NCBI GenBank assembly: GCA_016839905.1
Contig: JAEOTJ010000213.1
Span: forward strand, 1-8,510
Reading direction: 5' to 3'
Source of the DNA: Promethearchaeota archaeon
GTDB lineage: Archaea > Asgardarchaeota > Lokiarchaeia > Sigynarchaeales > SOKP01
Length of the DNA stretch: 8,510 bases
Made by a program: the position numbers and the translations under genes. Below are positions 1 to 6,064 of the stretch, in pieces (position 1 is the stretch's first letter; each line of letters opens with the position of its first letter). A model generated the notes under the pieces. That model had not been told where the DNA came from and did not search any database. It was given only the letters and a program-made list of their open reading frames with translations.

Positions 1-2
1 AT

Positions 3-1094
3 AAATATACGGTAGCTCTAACGACGTCAATTAACTTTTACGACCACACGGCTCATAATTATTTACATGCTATTTGCGATGATCTTGGAATGAAATATGT
101 GGGAAATTATTCGGCAGAAATGAATGACTTGTTATTACCAGAAAAAAGAGAAAATCTGATACTTTTCGCTGAAATTTTTTTTGATGCAATTAAGAATAAC
201 ATTACCACCTCAAGGCATTTTTCTACTCTAAAATATAGAGAATTTAGCTATGCTCCAGGAGATATTAAAGAGAAAATTGATACTAAAGGTAAAAAAATTC
301 TCGTTATAACGGATTCCGTGGACGAGCAGACAAATCTTGGGAAGATGATAAAGATATTTCAAGCAATATTTTCAAGTAATATTGATGTCATTAATATTCA
401 TGATGTTGATATTAAAGGGGGCTGTTTGGGGTGCATACAATGTGGATATGATAATCAATGCATATATAAATACAAGGATGGATTTATGGAATTTTGGAAT
501 GAGAAAATAATCAAATCAGATATAATTATTTTTGCTGGAAATATAAAAGATAGATACTTAAGTTCTAGATGGAAAATGGTTTTTGACAGGAGTTTTTTTA
601 ATGGTCATGTTCCGACACTTATAGAAAAACAAATGGGATTCATCATTTCAGGACCATTAACTCACATATCGAATCTAAGACAAATATTGCTAACTTATGT
701 AGAGTCTCAAGGGTCGAATTGCGTGGATATAATTACTGACGAATTTGGAGATTCTGCTCAAATCGATGCTTTAATTCAAAATTTCGCGAATCAATTAATA
801 AGGCTTTCAAATTCTAATTACATCCCCCCTCCAACATTTCGTAGTATTGGTGGAAAAAAACTCTTTAGAGATGCCATTTATGGGATGATGCGTTTTGTAT
901 TTAGGGCAGATGATAGGTACTATGAAGAAGTTGGCCTTTACAAAACTTTTCCTCATAATGATAAAACAGCAGCAAGAATGAACAAGACCTTGATACCCCT
1001 AATTGATAATGATGAGGTCTTCAGGAAGAATTTTTATTCTAGAGTAAAAGAAGAAATGGTAAAGCCGTTAAAGAATATAGTTGCTAATAAATAA
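3..1094 (+). CDS. Two-domain NAD(P)H-dependent FMN reductase / iron-sulfur flavoprotein-like protein (5' partial)
   Basis: The frame is open from the left edge (first whole codon at base 3) to TAA at 1092-1094, so the gene starts outside the window; the ATG at 90 is internal because the residues before it continue the fold. The visible 363 residues hold the end of one flavodoxin-fold domain (about 1-70, with the family-like stretch TTSINFYDHTAHNYL) and a second complete one (about 95-265). The second begins with a beta strand (KKILVITDS) followed by a T-N-x-G turn at the usual FMN-phosphate position, and carries C141-x2-C144-x2-C147-x5-C153. That spacing matches the compact cluster motif CX2CX2CX4-7C of archaeal iron-sulfur flavoproteins, which bind FMN and a 4Fe-4S cluster and transfer electrons in the cytoplasm. 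The last 95 residues are a helical, charged extension. Electron donor and acceptor cannot be read from the sequence. The fold assignment is firm; the cluster is inferred from spacing. Confidence 0.85.
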   Translation, partial: KYTVALTTSINFYDHTAHNYLHAICDDLGMKYVGNYSAEMNDLLLPEKRENLILFAEIFFDAIKNNITTSRHFSTLKYREFSYAPGDIKEKIDTKGKKILVITDSVDEQTNLGKMIKIFQAIFSSNIDVINIHDVDIKGGCLGCIQCGYDNQCIYKYKDGFMEFWNEKIIKSDIIIFAGNIKDRYLSSRWKMVFDRSFFNGHVPTLIEKQMGFIISGPLTHISNLRQILLTYVESQGSNCVDIITDEFGDSAQIDALIQNFANQLIRLSNSNYIPPPTFRSIGGKKLFRDAIYGMMRFVFRADDRYYEEVGLYKTFPHNDKTAARMNKTLIPLIDNDEVFRKNFYSRVKEEMVKPLKNIVANK

Positions 1095-1136
1095 TTAAGC
1101 TGTATTTTAAATATTTGAATTATTTTAATTATTTCA

Positions 1137-1150
1137 AGAATAATTATTCT
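1137..1150. repeat. 14-bp perfect palindrome upstream of the 1172 gene
   Basis: AGAATAATTATTCT is a perfect inverted repeat centred between 1143 and 1144, 21 bases before the ATG at 1172. It could be an operator for a dimeric regulator or part of a weak terminator for the flavoprotein gene. In sequence this AT-rich, a 14-base palindrome can also occur by chance, so the function is a guess. Confidence 0.25.
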
Positions 1151-1171
1151 GATTTAACAAATTAATAAATA

Positions 1172-1594
1172 ATGCGTTTTGAAAAATCAAGATTTAGATA
1201 TTATGAACGAGATATGCTGGATTCTATAGAAGATCCTGAAAATGAAAGGGAGTTCATCTTTCGCAAATGTCCTATATGCGAAGAGGTTTTATCGTATTCT
1301 GATTTTATTCGAGAAAATTATAATAAGAATGTTGATTTAAGTAAAAATGGGGCATGGTATGACAAAAGGCTTGCGATTCCTTGCTGTAAATGTTTAGCGA
1401 TCATTGATAAACTTCAAAAAGCTAAAGATATCGAATATTTTTATAATTCTATCAATAATTATTACCATTTTAGAATAATAAGTAATTCGATGTTTGAAGA
1501 GCCTTATATAATAACTGTCTTTAAGAAAGAAATTGTAAAAAATTTATATAAATATGGAATAATTGATTGGAAAATAAAAAAAAGTGATAACTAA
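1172..1594 (+). CDS. Hypothetical protein with possible CxxC...CxxC zinc site
   Basis: A 140-residue protein that I do not recognise. It starts at ATG 1172, six bases after the in-frame stop TAA (1166-1168), so no longer version is possible; no Shine-Dalgarno sequence is visible, suggesting a short or leaderless mRNA. It contains C33-P-I-C36 and C71-C72-K-C74, about 34 residues apart, which could together hold one zinc ion as in zinc-ribbon or treble-clef folds. The N-terminus is strongly charged (many Arg, Glu, Asp), and the rest is rich in Tyr, Asn, Ile and Lys with no signal peptide or membrane segment, so it is probably cytoplasmic. It stands alone: 77 bases separate it from the flavoprotein gene and 211 from the next. 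Codon use is AT-rich like its neighbours. It is likely a real gene, with function unknown. Confidence 0.6.
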   Translation: MRFEKSRFRYYERDMLDSIEDPENEREFIFRKCPICEEVLSYSDFIRENYNKNVDLSKNGAWYDKRLAIPCCKCLAIIDKLQKAKDIEYFYNSINNYYHFRIISNSMFEEPYIITVFKKEIVKNLYKYGIIDWKIKKSDN

Positions 1595-1638
1595 ATGGTA
1601 AAATATTTAAAATTTAATTTCTTATTTTCTCTTGACAA

Positions 1639-1679
1639 ATGAAACTGTTGGGCTGACGGTGGGCTTGACTATAGTTCAT
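1639..1679 (+). other. Possible structured RNA hairpin in the intergenic region 1595-1805
   Basis: The 211-base gap between the two small genes has no supported ORF but contains a patch (about 1639-1680) clearly richer in G than its surroundings. As RNA it folds into an outer stem 1639-1646 with 1673-1679 (one bulged A) and an inner stem 1647-1654 with 1662-1669, closed by a 7-base loop. Four of the 15 pairs are G-U, which would not pair on the opposite strand, so any RNA would be read from +. It could be a small RNA or a terminator-like element; I cannot match it to a named family. Confidence 0.25.
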
Positions 1680-1776
1680 GATCTTATTCAAGTTTGGCTG
1701 AAAGTTTATGTTAATAAAATTAACCTTAGATTCTCTATGTTGAAACTTGCACTTACAATTGGGGAAGTCTCCTACC

Positions 1777-1787
1777 TAATATATTAA
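1777..1787 (+). promoter_or_regulatory. TATA-like box before the 1806 gene
   Basis: TAATATATTAA is centred about 24 bases before the TTG at 1806. An archaeal TATA box places transcription start about 25 bases downstream, so the mRNA would begin at or next to the start codon and be leaderless, in agreement with the lack of a Shine-Dalgarno sequence. AT-rich background lowers the certainty. Confidence 0.35.
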
Positions 1788-1805
1788 TAAAAAAGATTTC
1801 GGTAT

Positions 1806-2237
1806 TTGAGCTTTTCTTCCCCCCCAATATTTGAATTTTTATATACTATTTTATTTAAGGAATTTAAAAAGGAAGATATAGAAAGATTGATAATGGCAAA
1901 AGAAACTCGAGAAGAAAAAGGCATAACTATTAATAAGAAAATATTAAATAAAGGCGAGTCTAGTATTAAAGCTGTTAAAAAAGAATTTGATTATCGATTG
2001 ATAAAGAATTATAAGACTTTCGAATTTATTAATAAATTATGGGAAATTTTAAGCTCAAAATATGAAGCAAAAAAACATGCGGCAATTGATCTTGGATTAG
2101 GAAATTATTTCTTTTCTGATATTAAAAAAAATATTTATAAAAACGTAATTGAAAATAAAAGAGACTATGTTATTACACCTTTGTATTTAGATACAATAGA
2201 ATTTAATTGTGCTTATATAAATCTGATAAAATGTTAA
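1806..2237 (+). CDS. Hypothetical lysine-rich protein
   Basis: A 143-residue protein that I do not recognise. The frame opens after TAA 1788-1790; TTG 1806 is the first usable start and lies at the predicted transcript start. The ATG at 1893, giving a 114-residue product starting MAKETREEKG, is a serious alternative, because no ribosome binding site decides the matter. The protein is basic and predicted largely helical, with many Lys, Ile, Asn and Glu, and no signal peptide or cysteine cluster (single Cys near residues 135 and 143). A short stretch AAIDLGLGNYFF near residues 92-103 is vaguely like the first RuvC motif of transposase TnpB, but none of the other TnpB motifs follow. It may be a small independent gene or a decayed remnant. 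A run of seven C at 1819-1825 near the start is a place where the frame could be wrong. Confidence 0.45.
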   Translation: MSFSSPPIFEFLYTILFKEFKKEDIERLIMAKETREEKGITINKKILNKGESSIKAVKKEFDYRLIKNYKTFEFINKLWEILSSKYEAKKHAAIDLGLGNYFFSDIKKNIYKNVIENKRDYVITPLYLDTIEFNCAYINLIKC

Positions 2238-2252
2238 GTTATTTGTAAATTA

Positions 2253-2262
2253 TTTTTCTTTT
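2253..2262 (+). terminator. T-rich tract after the 1806 gene
   Basis: TTTTTCTTTT begins 15 bases after the stop codon. Archaeal termination commonly occurs on such T-runs without a hairpin. This is weak evidence in AT-rich DNA. The rest of the gap to 2383 shows nothing else I can support. Confidence 0.3.
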
Positions 2263-2383
2263 CGATAGATTCCTAATCTTCCTTATGTGAGATGTATAAT
2301 TTGTATCTTTTTAATTTCTTCTACAAAAAATATAACATTTAATCATAAATCTTAAAAAAAAAAGAATTTCAGCTTTATTTAAT

Positions 2384-3859
2384 TTGATTGACGAATATCG
2401 AATCTGGGTTTATAACCTTAAACTCTTCAAAAATAAGAGAGTAACTATAGGAATGCTAAGATACCGACCTCATCGTTATGGTTTTGGAAATTTCGATAAT
2501 GATGTTCTAATGAAAATGTGGGTCATAAGAGAACTACAAGCCGCTTATACAATGCCTAAAGAAAGAATTGCGTTTAAGAGAATGATGAAAGATTTTTTTG
2601 GCTCTGAAGTATCATATAAACGCTTTTATCAAGATGAAATAACTGCTGAATCAGAAAGATCTCGACAGATCACAATCTCAACGACTTTATCGTTAATCGT
2701 TTTAGTTAACTTGTCAGCTTTTGTCATAGACAAGCCTAGGGCCCTTAGAGCCTTGTATGATTACGGTGATTTTGTATATGGTTTTCGGTTGAGAAAGCCA
2801 ACTTGTCAACTTGCATTAATGCTTTTTATCGTGTTCACAAAGGAACCTTCTTTAGTAGGCTTTTATGGTCCTGTTCCTTCTTTTAGAATAATTGCTTTGT
2901 GGATTCAAGAAGCCACAGGGATTTCTTTTGGAGTAGACCTTATTCCCAAAGATATACGTGAAAACAGAATCATTACAAAGGAAAAGATAGATCTAATCAT
3001 ATATACAATTGAAAAAAAGATATCGGATATTAGAGTCAAGAAATATGCAATTGCTTATTTAAATTATTACAAGAATAGATACTCCGCTACATCTTCTATT
3101 CGTCTAATAAGAAAATGTATTATTAGGGATGATTTTATGAAAAATTTAAGTCCTTTTGTCAGGCTTTCTAAGTATATATCTCAAATTAAGAATAATGAGG
3201 GAAAAATCCCCGAATTTCTTTTAAGCGAAGAAAGGTGTGAGAAGGCTATTAGGGTCTCAAGTTTTAATAAGAGAATAACATTCATTGATTCTAAGATTAA
3301 AATTAACTTTATTAAAGAGTTACTAAAGTCATATGTCAAGATATTTAAACCTGCTGAAGCCACTGGGGCCTTAAAATTTATAAATGAACTTATTAGATTA
3401 TCTCACCAAAGACATTATAGAAAAGAGCATATACTAACTCATAGGTCTCCTTCACATGAAGCAGTTCTACCTAACATAACTTATAAAAATAGTTGGGTTA
3501 TTGGCTCTGAAATACCTGTTTATCTTGACTCTATTGAAAACAAAGAATTATTTGGTCATATTGATTTATTATTAATTATAGATAAAACGCTATATGTATG
3601 TGATTATAAACCAGATGAACGTCCACTTTCTCTATATAGACCTTCAACGTCATTTATCAATTCCATTCCACAAGTTGTTTCCTATGCTCTAATTCTTAAG
3701 AAAAACTATAAGATTGAAAATATATTATGCATAACTTTTAACAAAAAGGGAGCATGGCTCTATGAACCACAATCAATTCTAAGAAAAATTAGTTATTTCG
3801 TAAAAAAGCATAAAAAGGATATAGAGTTACCTTGGGCTAAGGAAGAACTAGCCCTTTAA
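2384..3859 (+). CDS. PD-(D/E)XK (RecB/Cas4-like) nuclease-domain protein with unknown N-terminal region
   Basis: A 491-residue protein. The C-terminal 120 residues show the ordered motifs of RecB/Cas4-type nucleases of the PD-(D/E)XK superfamily: E376 in GSEIPVY, D394 in GHIDLLL, the catalytic D407-Y-K409 at the end of a strand, and Q430-x3-Y434 in the following helix. Such domains cut DNA using Mg2+ or Mn2+. Unlike Cas4 and AddB there is no cysteine quartet for an iron-sulfur cluster. Residues 1-350 are mostly helical and basic and match nothing I know; a DNA- or protein-binding role is likely but inferred. No helicase motifs, and no cas genes nearby, so repair, defence or mobile-element functions are all open. 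Start TTG 2384 gives the longest product after TAA 2333-2335; ATG 2453 (residue 24, MLRYRPHRYG) is a credible alternative. It appears to be transcribed alone. Confidence 0.8.
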   Translation: MIDEYRIWVYNLKLFKNKRVTIGMLRYRPHRYGFGNFDNDVLMKMWVIRELQAAYTMPKERIAFKRMMKDFFGSEVSYKRFYQDEITAESERSRQITISTTLSLIVLVNLSAFVIDKPRALRALYDYGDFVYGFRLRKPTCQLALMLFIVFTKEPSLVGFYGPVPSFRIIALWIQEATGISFGVDLIPKDIRENRIITKEKIDLIIYTIEKKISDIRVKKYAIAYLNYYKNRYSATSSIRLIRKCIIRDDFMKNLSPFVRLSKYISQIKNNEGKIPEFLLSEERCEKAIRVSSFNKRITFIDSKIKINFIKELLKSYVKIFKPAEATGALKFINELIRLSHQRHYRKEHILTHRSPSHEAVLPNITYKNSWVIGSEIPVYLDSIENKELFGHIDLLLIIDKTLYVCDYKPDERPLSLYRPSTSFINSIPQVVSYALILKKNYKIENILCITFNKKGAWLYEPQSILRKISYFVKKHKKDIELPWAKEELAL

Positions 3860-3962
3860 TCAGATTTGCAACTGCTCCTAATCATTTTATTAATTTTTAC
3901 CCATAAATAATATATATTCCAAATGATAGAATAAGAATTGTTGAGTTTAGTTAATTTTAAGA

Positions 3963-3980
3963 TTTTTCTTTTTTCATTTT
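3963..3980 (+). terminator. T-rich tract after the nuclease gene
   Basis: Five T, C, six T, CA, four T form a T-rich stretch about 100 bases after the nuclease stop and just before the RNase P RNA promoter. This is the expected form of an archaeal intrinsic terminator; it has no hairpin. The gap 3860-3962 holds only AT-rich sequence. Confidence 0.35.
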
Positions 3981-3991
3981 ATTGATATACT

Positions 3992-4004
3992 AAAGATTAA
4001 ATAT
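3992..4004 (+). promoter_or_regulatory. BRE/TATA-like promoter of the RNase P RNA gene
   Basis: A purine-rich BRE-like stretch AAAGA followed by TTAAATAT is centred about 23 to 27 bases before the 5' end of helix P1 (4024). This is the usual distance from an archaeal TATA box to the transcription start, and the RNA beginning there needs a promoter of its own. Confidence 0.45.
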
Positions 4005-4022
4005 TTTTACTCATATTATAGC

Positions 4023-4357
4023 TTGAACGAGTGAGATTTGAGACTGACGATGCGCATGACGCGTTGAGGAACCTCACCCCTCTTATCCAAGTGAGGAGTA
4101 GCATAAACTATTATAGTGAGAACTATACTTTATCGATTGAAACGGCACCGCCTTCTTGCATATATTAATGATTTGGGTATAAGCCAAAGAAATTGCGGAA
4201 AGGAATGGTTGGGACGAGGTAAAGCCTCAGAGCAAGGCCAAATGAAAGCAATGAGCTACTTGGAACGAGCTTTAGGTAGGCCGCATAGTTGGATGTCTCA
4301 GGTATTTCTGGTGACGGAAATATCACAGAAGGGTGGGTATTGATCTCAACCGTTCAC
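4023..4357 (+). ncRNA. rnpB: RNase P RNA
   Basis: This is the catalytic RNA of RNase P, which with archaeal protein subunits removes 5' leaders from pre-tRNAs. The universal blocks appear in order: GAGGAA at 4066-4071 (region I), AGAGCAAGGCCAAAT at 4229-4243 (region IV), GGTAGGC near 4275 and ACAGAAGGG at 4325-4333 (region V). Helix P4 forms between CCUCACCC 4072-4079 and GGGUGGG 4331-4337 with a single bulged U (4074), as in the enzyme's active site. P1 closes the ends: TGAACG 4024-4029 with CGTTCA 4351-4356, and TGAGAT 4032-4037 with ATCTCA 4343-4348. Further stems include GAGG/CCTC around 4216-4228, AAAGC/GCTTT near 4245 and 4270, and TATTTC 4303-4308 with GAAATA 4317-4322. The length of about 335 bases is usual for the archaeal type. 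Base composition is clearly richer in GC than the flanks. Exact ends are good to a few bases. Confidence 0.92.
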
Positions 4358-4383
4358 ATTTATTGTATTAACAACTCAATAAA

Positions 4384-4391
4384 TTTTTTTT
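4384..4391 (+). terminator. Poly-T terminator after RNase P RNA
   Basis: Eight consecutive T about 28 bases after helix P1, as expected for archaeal poly-T termination, leaving a short 3' trailer to be trimmed. Confidence 0.5.
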
Positions 4392-4421
4392 AAAATTACT
4401 TAATTAACGAATATAATCATT

Positions 4422-4426
4422 GGTGA
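4422..4426 (+). promoter_or_regulatory. Candidate ribosome binding site deciding an ATT start
   Basis: GGTGA is complementary to the 16S rRNA tail (it is part of GGAGGTGATC) and lies six bases before ATT 4433, the first start-like codon of the transporter frame. The AGGAGG at 4498-4503 looks like a better ribosome site but codes for part of a conserved S-G-G turn and sits too far (16 bases) from TTG 4520, so it is probably coincidental. Confidence 0.4.
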
Positions 4427-4432
4427 AAAGGG

Positions 4433-5806
4433 ATTTCTGAAAGAGCGGATGATGGAATCAAGGAATATATTCCTTTAAATATCAAGTTAAATTATTCAGG
4501 AGGAAAATTTGCTTTTGATTTGTTAGCCATGTTTATTTCAGTTAGTGTTACCTTTTTTTATGTCGAAAAAATGGATGCAAATGCCGACTTAATGGCTATT
4601 GCTTGGCTATTATATGCCATATGGAGTGTAATTAATAATCTAATAATTGCTCATTACATTGATAATACAAGATCCAAAATGGGAAGGAGGATACCATACA
4701 TTAGATATGGTTCAGTCTTTTATGGAGTGCTATTTATTATTTGTTGGTTTCCTTTTGCCAATAGGGGAGATGAAATAGGTCTTTTTATTAATTTTCTGAT
4801 TGTTATTTTTTTATATGATATAATGAATTCCATTATTGGAACATGTTTTTTTTCCTTACCTAATGAAATTGCCCTGACTGCAGAAGGACGGGCATCCCTC
4901 TCTCTTTACGGTATGATTTTTAACCTATTTAGCATGGGAATTGCAATGGGAATTCCTTTTATATTATTAACACGTCAGGTAGGTTTAAATCCCTTTTTTC
5001 ACCCTACAATCATAATAATAGGTATTAGTAGCATTATCATTTTATTTTTAACATCATTTGGTATAAAAGAAAATAAATTCGCTCAAATGCAACCTAAACA
5101 AGAATTTATTAAAGGTCTCAAGTTAACATTTAAGAATAAACCCTTCTGGATATTCATGTTTCCAGCTTTTTGTATCTCTTTATTATTGCCTATAATAATA
5201 ACTGGAATCTTATATTACATTGAATATGTCATAGTAGGTCAGTCATACTATTATTTCAGTCTTGCGTTTATAGTGGCAATGCTCTTTGGATTAATCTTTT
5301 TTTTCTGGAAGATCCCTACTTTGGGCGTTAAAAAAATGATGAGATATAATTTCTTCATAATATCTATAGGTTTCGCTTTATTACTCTTTTTAGGATTAAA
5401 TGCAATTTTAGCAGCAATACCTTTCGCTATCATTGGTTTTTGCCTTTCTGGAACAATGATTGCTTTTCCTGTAATCATAGGAGATGTTATTGATAATGAT
5501 GAACTTATAACGGGGATGAGAAGAGAAGCAATATATGGTGGAATCATGGCTATTGTTATAAAACCTGCATATTCCATCGCAAATGGATTATTTTTATTAA
5601 CAAAGAAAGAATTTGGTATATTATTTGCCATGTGCGTCATTCCTGCTATATGCCTCATAGCCAGTGCAATAATAATGAAATGGTATCCTTTAGATGGACC
5701 AAAATGGAGTGAAAAAAAAAAATATTTAATAGAACTTCATGAAAAGAAAGAAAGTGAATATATACAAAAACTGGCACAAGAAAAGAAAATAAGAATAAAG
5801 AAATGA
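4433..5806 (+). CDS. GPH/MelB-family sugar:cation symporter (MFS superfamily)
   Basis: Integral membrane protein of the glycoside-pentoside-hexuronide:cation symporter family, which brings sugars or glycosides into the cell with Na+ or H+. About twelve hydrophobic segments are visible. Family signatures: D-x2-R-x3-G-R-R-I-P-Y-I at residues 77-90, the loop SLPNEIALTAEGR after the fourth helix, and DVIDNDELITGMRREA at 351 onward with a later lysine. The N-terminus KLNYSGGKFAFD matches E. coli MelB KLSYGFGAFGKD, including the aspartate equal to MelB Asp19 (GAT 4517-4519). The first standard start, TTG 4520, falls just after that aspartate and would remove the start of helix 1, so translation must begin upstream. 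The frame opens after TGA 4424-4426; ATT 4433 with GGTGA six bases before is my provisional start, giving 457 residues, the family norm. ATT 4469, or a one-base indel linking GTG 4423 to this frame, are alternatives. The C-terminus is a charged helix. The sugar is unknown. Confidence 0.9.
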   Translation: MSERADDGIKEYIPLNIKLNYSGGKFAFDLLAMFISVSVTFFYVEKMDANADLMAIAWLLYAIWSVINNLIIAHYIDNTRSKMGRRIPYIRYGSVFYGVLFIICWFPFANRGDEIGLFINFLIVIFLYDIMNSIIGTCFFSLPNEIALTAEGRASLSLYGMIFNLFSMGIAMGIPFILLTRQVGLNPFFHPTIIIIGISSIIILFLTSFGIKENKFAQMQPKQEFIKGLKLTFKNKPFWIFMFPAFCISLLLPIIITGILYYIEYVIVGQSYYYFSLAFIVAMLFGLIFFFWKIPTLGVKKMMRYNFFIISIGFALLLFLGLNAILAAIPFAIIGFCLSGTMIAFPVIIGDVIDNDELITGMRREAIYGGIMAIVIKPAYSIANGLFLLTKKEFGILFAMCVIPAICLIASAIIMKWYPLDGPKWSEKKKYLIELHEKKESEYIQKLAQEKKIRIKK

Positions 5807-5816
5807 TTTTTTTTTT
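5807..5816 (+). terminator. Poly-T terminator after the symporter gene
   Basis: Ten consecutive T start directly after the TGA stop codon. This is a strong archaeal-type poly-T terminator. The following stretch to 5990 is AT-rich and shows no gene. Confidence 0.55.
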
Positions 5817-5993
5817 CAATTCATTAAATAACTCAATATTTTGAATGAAAAACTTTAAAATAAGATCGATTATTTCACTAAAATCCTAAAAAAATAACCA
5901 TACTATCTTAATATATCATTTTGATACATAAATGATAATTATAACAATAATTATATATATGATAATCCAACTAATGATATTTAAAGTAAATAA

Positions 5994-6001
5994 TTTATAT
6001 A
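5994..6001 (+). promoter_or_regulatory. TATA box of the surface-protein gene
   Basis: TTTATATA matches the archaeal TATA consensus and is preceded by an A-rich BRE-like stretch. Transcription would start near 6022-6027, leaving a leader of about 40 bases that contains the ribosome binding site at 6053. Confidence 0.5.
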
Positions 6002-6052
6002 GATGAATATATTTTAATTTTCCTACTCAAAATCTTTACTTAGAAAATATAA

Positions 6053-6057
6053 GAGGT
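6053..6057 (+). promoter_or_regulatory. Ribosome binding site for the GTG start at 6065
   Basis: GAGGT is complementary to the 16S rRNA tail and lies seven bases before GTG 6065. It decides the start, because the codons that follow GTG encode a textbook signal peptide. Confidence 0.7.
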
Positions 6058-6064
6058 AATAAAA

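Noticed and set aside
1650..1702. Box C/D guide RNA, from CTGA at 1653 and 1698 and ATGAT near 1678
   Set aside because: The C box does not fit RUGAUGA well, and the order and spacing of boxes are wrong for a C/D RNA.
2081..2115. AAIDLGLGNY stretch as a TnpB RuvC-I motif, suggesting an IS605-type remnant
   Set aside because: No RuvC-II or RuvC-III motif, no zinc ribbon, no TnpA and no end hairpins are visible; a short similarity alone is not enough.
3181..3363. Open frame on the - strand, 60 codons
   Set aside because: Short shadow inside the nuclease gene with no support of its own.
3500..3690. Calling the nuclease Cas4
   Set aside because: The iron-sulfur cysteines are missing and there is no CRISPR array or cas gene in the window; only the nuclease superfamily is supported.
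4116..4343. 75-codon open frame on the + strand starting ATG-like at 4116
   Set aside because: It lies entirely inside the RNase P RNA and its codons spell the conserved RNA blocks (AGAGCAAGGCCAAAT, ACAGAAGGG); the protein has no recognisable features.
5251..5658. Open frame on the - strand, 135 codons
   Set aside because: Antisense to membrane helices of the symporter, whose family motifs are on the + strand.
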